64,000 nt of DNA from Lepidonotus clava (GCA_936440205.1 OW387136.1:34143927-34207926); one strand, 5' to 3'. Counted from the first letter of the stretch, positions 1 to 12,046 are shown. The notes: generated from the sequence alone by a model not told the origin. Made by a program: numbers and translations.

Positions 1-332
1 CTGCAAACAACGTTTGTCGATACTGAGTCGGCCACAATGACAGCACATGACTTATTAAAGCCTGGCCGGGCCAGCATGGTATGGTAGGACTTAGTCAAGG
101 TGGTATTATACTACACATCTTGAGCTGTAATACCACTACAATATGATATTACAGACAATTCACCTATAGGAGTGATATTATCATTATAAATTGGCAATTT
201 TGAGTATCTCACATATGTGCAACAAAGAACTCTATCTTTGATATGTGTGACTTCTTTGCGACATTGTCATATCACAGCTCATCTCGTGTAGTGTAATACA
301 GCCTCAAACATTGAATCATTGAATATTCGCAG
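1..332 (+). other. Intron of the LRRC74-like gene (left edge)
   Basis: AT-rich sequence ending in an acceptor (attcgcag) at 325-332. No upstream exon is recognisable in it, so the missing N-terminal exons should lie outside the window. Confidence 0.6.
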
Positions 333-3300
333 AACCTGTCTGACAACCAGCTTGGGGTGCTCGGGGCAGCCGCCATCGCAGAGGTGATGCAGCACAACAC
401 AGGCATCACCACACTCAACCTCTCACGTAAGGGTTAAACGCATGTAGAACCTGTCACCAAAGGGTTAAACATTCACCACCCTCAACCGCTCACATTAGGG
501 TTTAACACACATAGAACCCATCACCAAAGGGTTAATCAGTTACCACATGATTCTTTCATGTAAAGGTTCATTTCATATGCAACCACTTACTTAATGAATG
601 AACACATGGTTTGTTTTAATAATAACTGTCTCTTGACATATTGAATAACAGTGTTCATAAAAATATTTCTGTATATATTATTTACATTTTAACAAACACT
701 AATCATCCACAAGTATAATATGTACAGACAAAAAAAAATGGTTCCTAAAAAAGAAGCTATTTACACAATATTCATTACATACCTACATAATGTATGTTGT
801 AACTACATGCTGTTTCCTGTCACTAAAAAGCTAGATTGTTTTCCAGGGAATAACTTTGATGACGAGGCCGCTAAGTACCTAGGCCTGGGGATAGAGGTAA
901 GAGTTACAGCACTATGGCCAAATTTATAATTATATGGGCTCAGCCCCACCCCACACATACAAATACACCCCACCCACACAAATACACATTAAATTTGTAC
1001 TTGAATGTACGCACATTTTCAAAAATCTGACCACCCTCCTCCCTTGATGCGTACATACTTAATGGAAGGTCCCTTACAACCTACAAAGAACGTCTTGCAT
1101 AAGGAAATATGTAGAAATAGAGGTCCTATCCTAATGCAATAATAGATAATTAATATAGAAACCAGGAAATACAATTGGTAGATCTTCAGATCATCGTTCT
1201 CTGTACATGTATTTGCTCCAGGGATACATGATGTTTTCCTAAGTACAAATAAGAAGTATAAAATTCAGTATGTTTTAACAGTGCTGTTTTGCTACTAATC
1301 AGGTTTGGGCCGCGATGCAACTTTGGCGTTATTGTTTTAAATGAGTTTGACGTGGTATATAATGTCGTGGTCATTACCTGGTACAGTCTCACCAGGCGGA
1401 GGTTCTGAGTTATTTATAGTGTGCAAACAGTATGCACAGTGCGACTGGAGATGTGTGCATCAGAGCATAACACCCCTCCTAATGCTGTTATACCTTACTC
1501 AATGCTGATTCAAGATTTCAAAAGAGTGTACCATTGTCAATATTACTTTATGGTCTATTTCCATCGGACAATCCTAATGAAATATACAGTTAAACAATTT
1601 TATGAAATTATAAATAGAATTAGATGTAGCATGAAGTTCGCAGAAGACACTTATAAAATCCCTTGTTTTCTTCACACAACGTGCATCCCTTTTTAACCAT
1701 GATACCGTTTATGGCTACACTGGTGGAGCCATTTATGACAACGATACTATGATGAAGCTAGTCCCGAACCTGCTAATTAATATCATCTTACAATTATTAC
1801 CAATAGCTTGATCAGCCGTATGTGGAATGATTCTTTATGTCCCATAATCATCCGAGGGTACTAACCCCTCATAAATGCACAACCTGGCTATATAATTATG
1901 TAATATATATTACAAAGTTGGCAAGAATCAAAATACTCTTTTCATATACTACTCACACAGGCTTTCAACGTGGTCATTACCATATGTCTAAAGAATTTAG
2001 ACAACATGTATGAAACAGTTTTTCACGTGGAATACGGTATCTAAACAAAGTATTTTTCGACTTAGAGTACATAATACATAATGTGTAGGTGACGTTATTA
2101 AAACTGTTCAATAATTGACTTAGCATACATATTTTAACTACACATGTGACCAGAGCCAAATTTAATTTTTTTATATAGGCCTACTATTGTATCGCGGATA
2201 CAGTAGAGTTCTCTGTTCTCTGAATCAGGTTCCTTTTGGTCTTTATTCAGGGCACTTCTTGTTAGAAAGTATTACCCTGCAATAAATCAAGTCTGCTCTG
2301 ACCCAAGCGACCAGCTCCAAAGTCCCATTTTTATATACTACTACCATTCAATTGTATACAGTAAAATTAACAAAACGATATTGTATTGACAACGCATCAT
2401 GACACAAATGTATGCACGCGACCTCACGCATAATACATCCTTCTCAATAAGGTTGTTGCCACCTAGAAGCAATGCAAGTGACAGGATAGTCTGCCTGGGC
2501 ACCCTAAGTCCCATACCCACTAGGCAACTTTTGGGCAGTTGGCCGACGAGTCGGCGGTAAAATCGGCCGACTCCTATGATTGCCTGTAGGTAAATCATAT
2601 TATGTGTCTGTTTGATATGAGTCAGCACTAAAGTTGGCTGGTCCCAAGCCAAAAGTCGGCCAATTTTAGCGCCGATCTGTCGGCCGACTGTGGAAAAGTG
2701 CTTAGTTGGTACGGGGCTTACTGAGCCCTATGTACAAGGGTGAATTGGCAATCAATGACTCACACTGTTTTAAAACTTAGGAATTCGTATTTGATTCTGT
2801 ACACTCTACTCGCATATTAACGCCCCTTATATTTGTGTACCCTGACCCCCCCTATTCAGGCCACGGACCGCCTGGCCAACCTGGACCTCAGCCACAACTC
2901 TATCGGCGAGACGGGAGGACTGCACCTGGGAGCTGGGCTACGTAAGGCATACAGAGAGTTTACTTCAGAAAACAGTAGAATGCCTACATACAGAATTCGA
3001 TGTAGTAACCCATAACATATATAAGCCCGTTTTTCACAATTGTGACATACGTGTGGTGATATCTAATCAGCCATGGCGACATAAAGAGCTTTATAACAAG
3101 TATCATTATTTCTAGAGAATACAAATGATCGGCCTTGACTCACCTATTACATTAAAGGGCCATACCCACCAAGCTACTTTAGCAGCAATGGGTGACGGGC
3201 AATTGGTGACTTGGAGAATCGTCGTCGTCGGGCGACTCTCACATTAAGCAAGTTTGATAATTTATCAGTGATATAACCAGTGATTTTGTTGGCGCTTCCT

Positions 3301-6300
3301 TCGCCTGTCACCCATTGCCTAGAACACACACTATACCAATGAGGAATTGTCTGGTGATTATAGTCACCCAGAAATTTCACCGCAGATCCTCCCAGTTGCC
3401 TGTCGCCCGTCGACAATAAAATTGCCTAGTGGGTATGCCACTTTAGGAATGAATCTGACCAAGGAGTAAGTTGCAAATGTGTAATACTGCCTATAAGCTA
3501 AACCACAATAGACAGATGCCCTATGCTAGTTCCTGGATCCTGTATAATTGTAGAATTACGTTGCTAAAATTATATGATTAACAGAGTATTGACAGTTATT
3601 AGCAATAATTAACTGTTTCAGAGAACAGTGAGTCAGTCCAAATCCTGGACCTGAGCTGGAACAAGCTGCGAGGTCAAGGTGGGGTCAAGGTCATCCAGGG
3701 TATAAAGGTAGGTCAAGGAGTGGCAATATTATTGAAATGTGAGAGTCTTTTTGAAATAAGCTTAGGCTGTAAGTGAGAATACTTTCATAAAATTAATCAT
3801 TTCTTGCAAGAACAAAGTACCTATGATATTTCTTTAAGTAGGCCTATAGATCTCTAAGTTGAGATAGAAGGCATTGCCCCCAAACCCCATGCAAAGTTGA
3901 TGTAATACTATGCTGTAGGGGTCAAGCAATGTGAAATACACTAAGATATAATACTAAGTACAACTAGCAATTACTTGGAGGGTATTGTGCCTCTCAAACA
4001 TGGATAAACGGCAGATTTTCCCTACAGATGGCACCCCTGCATGGGTAAAACATGGATACTAGGTGGCAGGAGGTGGCTTCTCTCCAAGAACTCTTGGAAG
4101 TAGAGTAACTGATCACTACCTCACTTCACTCAGACTCATTCTAATCATTCTGTATATTTATTTGTAGGCCAACATGGTGACGACTCATGTGAACATGGCA
4201 CATAACGGGCTGGGATACGAGGGTGCGCTGGCCATCAAACAACTGCTGAAGGCTGGGGGATACTTAGTGGACCTTGACATAACGGCAAACCGTATTGACT
4301 GGAAGAACATTGTCTTTATCACAGATGGCATCAAAGTCAACGAGAACCTGGAGGTCCTCAAGGTAAGCTGTGCTCTTAGATTGTCTTTAGGCCAAAAAAG
4401 AACAAATAGGTGTGTTCGGTAACATAGGTAAAAATAAACAGGGTAGGTAGGTTGAAATCTTTACACAAACTTAACAGGAACCTCAAAGTCCTCAAGGTAA
4501 GCAGTGATCTCAAATTGCCCTCATTACACGTTCCTCCAAGATAAATGGGAACCTCAAAGTCCTCAAGGTGTGCAGTACCTTTCGATTGCCTTCATCACAG
4601 TTTGCGTCAAGGTCTAGGAGAACCTTTAGGCCCTCTAGTTTCTTAGATTACCGATATCATTGATTGCACAGTCACAGATATCACTGATCGCAATGTCCTC
4701 TAGGCCAATAAAATCCTCAACTTCCATGTCCAGTCCCTATATAGCGTCTTAACACAGTTGCAATAAAAGTCGAAGGAACTCCTGACGTTCTGACGGTGCC
4801 TTTATCACAAATAATTACTTTAAGGTCAATGAGAACCTCGAGGTCTTCAATGTAAGTATCATCACAGATTGGACAACGACAACCCTGAGGTCCTCAAGGC
4901 CGATCAGAACCTTGGGGTCCTGAAATTCAACAATAACCTTGTGGTTTGCAGGGGCCCGAGATTCTCTTTAAAGAGCAAGCACTTAGGTATTAACATGAAA
5001 GATCCTTAGATGGCTCATTGCATGGTTATCACTAAATCAAGAAAAGCGTTGGTGTCACCAAATAGCCTTCAGTTGAAATTTATAATTGTTTATTCAAAGG
5101 TCAACTGGCATGTTGACCAAACATGTCCTTGGATAAGGATGTTGGCTGACTGTTATCATTTACTTGTATATTTAGATAGGAAAGAACCCGCTGACCACCC
5201 ACGGCTGTATGGACCTCATCGATGCTGTGTCCTCCCCAAACTGCTGCATCAGGCATCTAGACATCACCGTAAGTCTCTGCACTAATTCTGCCTACAGTCG
5301 ATGGCTAATTTACAGTATTCTAAACACATGCAGGTTACTTTGGACTAATTTTGTCATCAAAAACATAAGAAAACTCTCCACTCTCCACTCTCCATATCCT
5401 CGTATATAAGTTGCTCATGTATCTCTTATGATGTGACTTTCCCCCACAGGACCAGCCAGTGACTAGGGACTTTGTGATTATTGCCCAGGCCATCAAGCAG
5501 ATCCGGGACTTTGACTTCAAACATGGCGGACTTGTCAGTTGTCCAGATGTCCTCGGACGAAGAGAGGGTAAGACGAGCCATGAGAGAGAGGGAGGTGCAC
5601 CCTGAAATATTCAAAATGTCAATATTGCCAATATAATTTATGTATATGTTCGAGGTTTGAAGGATGTTTTTACGGCAAAACATTCCCATAAAGAAGAATG
5701 CTTGATATAACTTATAACGTATGTGTCAAGTCAATATGTATAATTTCTCCATTAATCCTATCCTTAAAAGAGGGAAGCAAAAGTTTCAGACCCATTTTAT
5801 CATAACTTTCTCACTCATTTAGTTCACTTACCGTTGAAAAATAATCAACATCTGTCATTCTTAGACACAAAGATCTGGGCTCACAGGAGGATACGGGGAA
5901 GATTTAACATCTTTCTTCAATCTATCAAAAGTACTAGATCTATTACCAAATGAAGTAATGTAAATTATTATGTTGCTATGAAGGTCCAATGGTGCAGGAC
6001 AATGAAATAAGCTCAGCGTAAATTTGAAAATGTTAGACCATACGATCTTAAAATCCATGACCAGCTGTCAATGAAATGGAAGCTAATTTCAAGTGTATAC
6101 CTTCAGGCTTTAAGGTCGACCCCATGAAGAAGTTGGCCGACTTTATACGCAACAATAATATCAGGTCACATGACCTTTTCAAAATGATCAGCAAGAACAC
6201 TCTGATCTACATGCCAGTTGATGAGTTTATCATTGGGCTTAAGGTAAGGCAGTTTGATATTCAAATTGTTAAACAGGGGTTTTCCATAAGTTGTGTCCAC

Positions 6301-9300
6301 TAACACCGGGCTAGAGATCCTGTCTTTGCACTAGCCCACAACATTGTTTGACTTGCCCATATTGAGCTATTATTCACATGTTTTAGGATTTTCGCTGGTC
6401 CACCTGGCTAGTTGCTATAAAATTGCACAAACCCAGCAGGATATTTACTAGTACCCGATACTAGTAAATAAAATTAATGTTAAGGAAAATCTATGAATCT
6501 GTTCAAATGATTGAAGTTTTTTCCTCACTATAACTGTAATCATCTGATCAGTATGAGTCATTGTTAGTTCACCTTTTACTAAACATGCAAAAAGGAGGAC
6601 AAAACATTATTTATTTGTGTATCATGGAATAGCCAAAGAGGTTTTTAATTGAAAAGGTATTCATGTGATAAAGGTTGAGCCGAGTCTAAATGTTGGATCT
6701 TGGGTGATTTGTCTTTGCAGAAAACTGGAATTGAAGTAACAGACGAAGATATTGAGACTATCATGGGAAAAATGACTCCTCGAATGGAGAGGAAGGAGGG
6801 TATAGGTTACAGGTAAGCTTTTGTACCAGCACAAAAACTTGGAAACTAGCCAGTTGCCATGGTGACGTTCACAGGAATGTGGCAAATTAACTGTGGGACC
6901 AATATGATTGAAATACCGAATGAGACAGGTTAAGCAGTGAGTTTAGTCAGAGTTCAGTGACACAGGACATGGGTATTATTAAAGGCAGGTAAAGTTTACT
7001 ATCAGAAGGAACAGGAAGGGTGTAGTACCAGAGGTCATGGGCAGAGCTCTTACCAGATGTTGGAGATAGGGTTCAGTACCAGAGGTAACAAGTAAGGTTA
7101 AGTGCCAGAGGTCACACACAAGGTTTTATGTATGTAGTCACACACAAGATTTTAGCAATTGAAATGGCAGGCAGGTTCCAGTCCAAGAAGTCACAGATAG
7201 GGTTTAGTACAACTTGTAGGTATTGCACAGCACCATAACTGATAGGATTCAGTACCAGAGGGCAGAGACAAGATTCAGTCCCAGTGGTGAAAAGTATGGT
7301 TCATTACCAGGAGAATAGTACCAGAGGTCACAGGCAGGGTTCATAACTCAAGATCACAGGCAGGGTTCAGTACCAAGGTCATATGCAGGGTTAAATACCA
7401 GAGGTGACACTTAAGCCCCATACCCACTAGGCAATCTTCCCGGTGACCGCCAATTCAGAGGGCAGCAGCACAGTCGCTGGGCGACTGGATTTTTAATGGA
7501 TCGCCCAGCGACTCCCTGTGGGTACGGTGTGGTTTCTGGGCAGCGAGCGACGGACGACGTGATCACCGGGAAAATCGCCAGGGAAATCGCCGGGAAATTA
7601 TCAAACTTGTTTGATATTACCGTTGCCCGGCGACGATGATGGCCGCTGTCCCTGTCGCTCGTCGCCCAGCAACAGTAAAATCGCCTAGTGGATATGGCCC
7701 TTTAGGATTCACTACCAGAGATCAAGGTCAGAGTTCAGTACCAGACGTCACAGGCAGGGGTCAGTACCAGAGGTCACAGGCAGGGGTCAGTACCAGAGGT
7801 CACAGGCAGGGGTCAGTACCAGAGGTCACAGGCAGGGGTCAGTACCAGAGGTCACAGGCAGGGGTCAGTACCAGAGGTCACAGGGAGGGTTCTGTACCAG
7901 AAGTCAGAGATAGGTTTCAGAATTAGAGATCACTGGAAGAATTCAATACCAGAGGTCACAGGCAGGATTCAATATCAGAGGTCACAGTCAGGGATCAATA
8001 CCAGAGGTCACAGATAGGTTTGTAGCCAAGCTTATTTACTATAGAGGTTAATTACCCATTAAAGTTAAGGTTGCCCTTTAGGGTGTTAATTTGCTTATAG
8101 ATAATAGCTAGCTCCTATCACAGTCTCCTCGCTCTTGACCACATTCGTCCAAAACATGCGTGAAAGGATGTTCTTTATTTATTCCTGTGTTATTGCATCC
8201 TTGACAAGATCTCAATTGACAATGAACAGCTCCAAGAACAGAGTCCACTCAATCACACTCAGCCACCACTCCCGCCATCTAAACAGTCTATCAGCATCAA
8301 TTCCAACTCCAGGATTACGTATCCAGACACAACCTTTCCAGGATGGCTAACTCACAACAACGTTCAGCTTACTCTCGCTAAGCGCTGGCTATAACAGCCC
8401 TTATGTATGATGATACAATACATGTCATTACCTAGACTCCTCTCTTTATCTTCGCCTTTGACAAAGAGTTATAGCTAAGGCGTGTGCTGATGTAAACACT
8501 ATGCTAAGTTTACTGAGCATGGACTGACACCCCGTCAGTACAGTTACAAGCAGGATTTGGTACCAAAGGTCACAGGAAGGGTTTGGTAGCCAAGGTTACA
8601 ATCAGGGTTCAGTACCAGAGGTCACAGGTAGGGTTTGGTAGCAAGGTTACGAGCAGGGTTTGGTACCAGAGGTCAAAGTTAGGGTTTGGTAGCCAAGGTT
8701 ACAAGCAGGGTTCAGTATCAGAGGTCACAGGTAGGGTTTGGTAGCCAAGGTTAGAAGCAGGGTTCAGTACCAGAGGTCACAGGCAGGGTTCAGTACCAGA
8801 GGTCACAGGTAGGGTTTGGTAGCCAAGGTTACAAGCAGGGTTTGGTACCAGAGGTCACAGGTAGGATTCAGTCCCAGAATTGACAGGCAGAGTTCAGTAC
8901 CAGAGGTGACATGACAACTATGGTTCAGAACTATATTATAAGTAAGGTTCAATACCGAACATCCTAAACCAAAAGGTCTTTATTCTCATGGTATTGTGTG
9001 AAAATAACGCACTTTCACCAACAGCTCTTATTACGCATTTCTTGCTCAGATTCCCAGAATTGTATCTCTTATCATTAGCAGGTAATATATATACGCTAAT
9101 GTATATCTAAGAGCAAATGTTTCTTTTCAATACAGGACACTCCTTGACACCATGAAGGAGCAGTGGCTGAGGGAACGCCATCAGAAACAGGCCAGAATAA
9201 GAGAGAAGGCGTTGACGAAAGAGTACCATGGGAAAATCCTGAACCCTCAGCTACCAGCGATTGAGGACAGTTCAGAAAACAAACTCGAGGGAGTTGTGAA

Positions 9301-9583
9301 AAGGTTTCAAATGTTGTTACAGAATCAGTCAGTGCTGCCTCCTATTGTAGCTGGTTCTGGTCCGTCTACACCAACCTTGGACAAAAAGCAACCTGGGGCC
9401 GTTGGGGGAATGGGGCACTCCAATGTACGTGCGGTGGGACCAGGCATCATGTCCCTCACCAGACCCATTGGGGCCAAGTCCAAACCATTTGGTACTGATG
9501 TGAAGAAGAAGAGAAAGAAAAAGAAAAAGACCCACGTCAAGATCAAGAGAAAGACCACCAAGAAAAAGACTGGTACCAAATGA
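333..9583 (+). CDS. LRRC74-like leucine-rich-repeat protein, 5'-partial, ten exons
   Basis: Coding exons read as 333-426, 847-896, 2860-2941, 3622-3707, 4168-4362, 5176-5268, 5450-5567, 6107-6243, 6721-6812 and 9136-9583. All junctions are AG/GT and the phases fit, giving 464 codons plus a TGA stop. Exons 1-6 encode about seven ribonuclease-inhibitor-type LRRs of roughly 28 residues with LxLSxN or LDLSxNxL cores (TLNLS, LDLSHNSI, LDLSWNKL, VNMAHNGL, LDITANRI, HLDIT). Exons 8-9 give an EF-hand-like helical pair (DLFKMISK, VDEFIIGL, EVTDEDIETIM) without a clear calcium loop. The last exon has a charged helix and ends in a long Lys/Arg tail. This LRR plus degenerate EF-hand order fits the LRRC74A/B family, whose biochemical role is poorly known; LRR arrays usually bind proteins. 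The first exon(s) lie left of the window. Family assignment is by eye; another RI-like LRR protein is possible. Confidence 0.8.
413..545 (+). repeat. Two-copy tandem duplication over an exon end and splice donor
   Basis: About 66 bp starting in the last codons of the exon ending at 426 is repeated just downstream (about 480-545). Both copies share the order CTCAACC-CTCAC, AGGGTT, TAGAACC and CACCAAAGGGTTAA. In the downstream copy the donor GT is gone, so only the first junction looks usable. Confidence 0.65.
897..2859 (+). other. Intron of the LRRC74-like gene
   Basis: A 1.96-kb AT-rich intron. Besides the inverted-repeat element at 2507-2718 I see no exon, RNA gene or clear repeat; the short frames in it are not protein-like. 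Confidence 0.6.
2507..2718. mobile_element. Inverted-repeat DNA element (MITE), copy 1
   Basis: Left end AAGTCCCATACCCACTAGGC pairs imperfectly with the right end ...GGTACGGGGCT. It is internally rich in GTCGGCCGA-type inverted motifs. The same termini occur at 3156-3442 and 7414-7701, so this is one family; this copy is the most diverged and has no clean target duplication. Confidence 0.55.
3156..3442. mobile_element. Inverted-repeat DNA element (MITE), copy 2
   Basis: Termini AGGGCCATACCCACC and GGGTATGCCACT are inverted repeats. The interior carries GGCGACTCTC and GTCGCCCGTC motifs as in copy 3. It lies in the intron between exons 2860-2941 and 3622-3707. Flanks are TAA and TTA, close to but not an exact 3-bp duplication. 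Confidence 0.6.
4363..5175 (+). repeat. Intron with diverged tandem copies of the upstream exon end
   Basis: The end of exon 4168-4362 (GAGAACCTGGAGGTCCTCAAG, then GTAAGC) recurs in diverged form near 4476-4502, 4547-4572, 4617-4640, 4828-4857 and 4886-4925. The 4801-4857 copy matches about 50 bp of the exon, still reads FKVNENLEVF in an open frame and is followed by GTAAGTA. The copies near 4497 and 4852 keep donor-like GTAAG. No second usable acceptor was found, so these are probably inactive duplications rather than exons. Confidence 0.6.
7414..7701. mobile_element. Inverted-repeat DNA element (MITE), copy 3, TTA target duplication
   Basis: Begins AGCCCCATACCCACTAGGC and ends GCCTAGTGGATATGGCCCT, a clear terminal inverted repeat, flanked on both sides by TTA (7411-7413, 7702-7704). 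A 3-bp TTA duplication suits PIF/Harbinger-type elements, but no transposase is present, so the superfamily is inferred. The interior has several GTCGCCC/GGGCGAC inverted motifs. Confidence 0.7.
7727..8025. repeat. 26-bp minisatellite in the last LRR-gene intron
   Basis: Unit of 26 bp, GGGGTCAGTACCAGAGGTCA followed by CAGGCA, nearly perfect at 7751-7880 and more diverged at both ends. Scattered degenerate copies extend from about 6950 through the whole intron. Units abut without spacers, so it is not a CRISPR-like array. The 96-codon frame through it is a by-product of the repeat. Confidence 0.85.
8520..8935. repeat. Composite minisatellite, related to the 26-bp array
   Basis: Alternating halves AGGGTTTGGTAGCCAAGGTTAC and AGCAGGGTTCAGTACCAGAGGTCAC make a unit of about 52 bp repeated roughly six to eight times with drift. 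One half is the 26-bp unit of the array at 7727-8025, so the larger unit probably arose from it. Confidence 0.75.
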
Positions 9584-9645
9584 ACTGTTAAATTTTATGC
9601 CTGACCTATCCTCCCTCCCACATATCACTGGTTTCTTAAACATTA

Positions 9646-9942
9646 AAGGCTGTATTCCACGATGCGTTCCAGTCACTTACGTTGTCAACTTGCGTCCAGG
9701 TACCTTGGCAACTCCAATGAAATGTTCCATGACACAAGTGATGAACACAACTCATATGGAACGCAAATTATATTCCATCATGAGTTGTGCTTGCGTTCAT
9801 GCAACGCAAATATGAACGCAAGTATATAAGGCTTGCATTTTTATTTTGATTCAGATACCAACATGTTGGTATCTGGAACTACTTGCCTTTTCTATTTAGA
9901 GAGAACGCAAGCACTCCCCAACGCATCGTTGAATATAGCCTT
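9646..9942. mobile_element. Inverted-repeat DNA element just after the LRR gene stop
   Basis: Termini AAGGCTGTATTCCACGATGC and AACGCATCGTTGAATATAGCCTT are inverted repeats with TA on both flanks (9644-9645, 9943-9944). GAACGCAA and TTGCGTTC motifs recur inside, and there is a perfect palindrome GATACCAACATGTTGGTATC at about 9855-9874. No coding capacity; a TA duplication is compatible with a Tc1/mariner-type MITE. Confidence 0.65.
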
Positions 9943-10055
9943 TATGCATTTAAACCATGAGGACTTTGCAATATTATATATTATAAATGCTCTTGGTGTA
10001 GGTTTTCCTATGCCACATGCAAACTGTAGGAACAGGTCATATAATGTGTCCCATT

Positions 10056-10061
10056 AATAAA
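10056..10061 (+). terminator. Possible polyadenylation signal for the LRRC74-like gene
   Basis: AATAAA about 470 bp after the stop codon; a second one lies at 10493-10498. If either is used, the inverted-repeat element at 9646-9942 sits inside the 3' UTR. Confidence 0.35.
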
Positions 10062-10073
10062 ATAATCTTGTTT

Positions 10074-10385
10074 TTATTTGCAATTCCCATTCAGGCACAT
10101 AACCCCTTGTCTCAGGGGTCCAAAGCCATTGAAGTTATGGGCATGCATAAAATCCAATAACAAATGCAACTTGATTTCGTCCGCAGGTTCTTCAAAATAC
10201 AGGAGAATAGTGTCATAGCGATAGAAATAATCCCCTTGAGTCAAGATACGAGAGGCTGTAGATAGGTTTAGTTTGTCCATGGTTATGGGATAAGTCAGTC
10301 GACTGGGTGACATTCTAACAATAATAACTTTAGGGTTATCTCTGTATTTCAATATAGGGAACCTGGAATAAAATGTAAATAGCAA
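10074..10385 (-). other. Open frame of 103 codons, unrecognised
   Basis: Encodes a mixed-composition sequence that looks protein-like (KVIIVRMSPSRLTYPITMDK, then FYRYDTILLYFEEPADEIK), unlike the low-complexity frames around it. It begins shortly after a position resembling an acceptor (TTCCAG, minus strand). It could be an exon of an antisense gene, a remnant of a mobile element, or chance. I do not recognise a family. Confidence 0.2.
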
Positions 10386-11179
10386 ACCTATGGTCTATAT
10401 GTATTCAATCTTTCCAAAATATTTCTGGCGGTTAAAGCATTAATGTTTCAGTAAAAGTGTGTTGTATTGACGACCACTTGTAAAACATAATCAATAAAGG
10501 TCTGGTCACAGAGTTTGAGTATGTAGAGGCCCTTTTATCTCATTTTAGGTGTACACTTATTTAATTTCTGAATACACCTTGGCAACCCTGATGTTAAGAA
10601 AATTAAAAACTGAAGTTTTGACTGTGATATAATTATTAGTATTGTTTGATATCTCTATGCAATGTTTTGTGTGATCTTCTACAGAAAATAAATTAATCTC
10701 CTTATATGACTTTTTGTTTGGCATATCTTGGATTTCTGCATATCATGTGTCCTTGATTAACTAAAAGTAGGATAATTATCTGTGCCTATCTGGGTGTTTG
10801 TCTACTGCCAATAATAACAGAGTTTCCATGCAATGCCACCTGGCAACCAACCCTGAAACAGGGGTCAGTACCAAAGGTCACATGCAGAGTTCTGCATGTT
10901 CTTCTTCAACCCTGAAACAGATTTGATCTTGGTATATGCCATTGCAGCGTACCATTATGCGTTATGCGTTGGTTACAATACTTTCCTGTATACCACACTG
11001 AGCCAATGGACATGAAGGCCAAGAAAAGTTTAAACCTCTGCAAAATATGAGGTATTCTCAACAACAAAAACACCATAGTTTATTTGCTAGGGTAAAGCGA
11101 ATTAATTTTTCTTCAAAACATGGTTGTGATCGTGCCAAGTTTCCCCAGATGCCGGCAAGTTTGATTCTTAATCATTGTG

Positions 11180-11336
11180 CACTGGCGGATCCAGGCAAGT
11201 TGGGGGGGGGGGGTGCTATTGGAAAATGTTTTCCTAAATTGCTTTTTTGGCTGAGTTTTACATTTAAAAAATGCAAAATTTCCCAGACAAAAAAGGGAGG
11301 GTCGCACGCCCCCACACACCTCTGGATCCACCACTG
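11180..11336. mobile_element. GGATCC-type inverted-repeat element, TTGTG duplication
   Basis: Termini CACTGGCGGATCCAG and CTGGATCCACCACTG are imperfect inverted repeats, flanked by TTGTG on both sides (11175-11179, 11337-11341). Contains a G run and the interior GAGTTTTACATTTAAAAAATGC, also seen at 55150-55307. Noncoding. Confidence 0.65.
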
Positions 11337-11541
11337 TTGTGTCTATGGGGTTGTATGTTCACCAAACGTGGCAGCTATTTCGTACGATGGCACCACCACC
11401 TATACTAAAGATCCCTGATTACTGACTCCAAGTATATAGGCAATACTTCAGGGCCTCCTTCCACTGTACAGCAATCTGCACTTTAGTGCATCAAAACTGG
11501 AAACAGCCTCCTTCAGCTGATGTGACAATCATTATCTCCAG

Positions 11542-11858
11542 TGGCCCGTTGCACAATGGGTCAAGTAACAATATAAATAATATAATCGCACAACATTTCG
11601 TTGTTTCTTTGATCGTAACAATGCATGTTTTGACAATCAAAAAAACATATTTAGAATTATCTTAATGAGCTGTAATCTTTACAGGAATGGTTTTTTATTT
11701 TTTCCCTTTTTTACATCAATTTACATAATTCAATTTGATCCAGAAGAAACAGAAATATAAGGGGTATCGTAACAACACAACCTTACGCTGTTACACAATC
11801 ATTCTTAAAGTTATCTTAAAGTTTTCGTTGTTACGAAATGTCATTGTGCAAAGGGCCA
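11542..11858. mobile_element. Inverted-repeat element with TGGCCC ends
   Basis: Left TGGCCCGTTGCACAATG and right CATTGTGCAAAGGGCCA form the terminal repeat; CAG flanks both ends (11539-11541, 11859-11861). Subterminal CGTTGTTAC-type motifs are also inverted. 317 bp, no coding capacity. Confidence 0.65.
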
Positions 11859-12046
11859 CAGTGACCTGTCACAGAATAGCATATAAAACAGCAATGTAAA
11901 AGAGCAAATGACATCCTTGTCTAATTACGCTCTGTTGTCCAAAAATGCAGCATCAAATTTCATGCATTTTTCCAAGGCTGAAAATCTAAAAATGTCTATA
12001 GAACTGTCAACTACAATTGTCCCAGCAAGGAGATTATGCAACGGAT

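Noticed and set aside
7636-7926. 96-codon plus-strand frame with a repeated TGRGQYQRSQAG-type peptide
   Set aside because: It is the translation of the 26-bp intronic minisatellite, which lies inside an intron whose flanking exons join in phase.
7727-8025. CRISPR-like array
   Set aside because: Units are contiguous without unique spacers, and the setting is an animal intron.
9325-9676. Minus-strand frames opposite the last LRR-gene exon
   Set aside because: They are antisense shadows of the Lys/Arg-rich coding exon and of its 3' flank.
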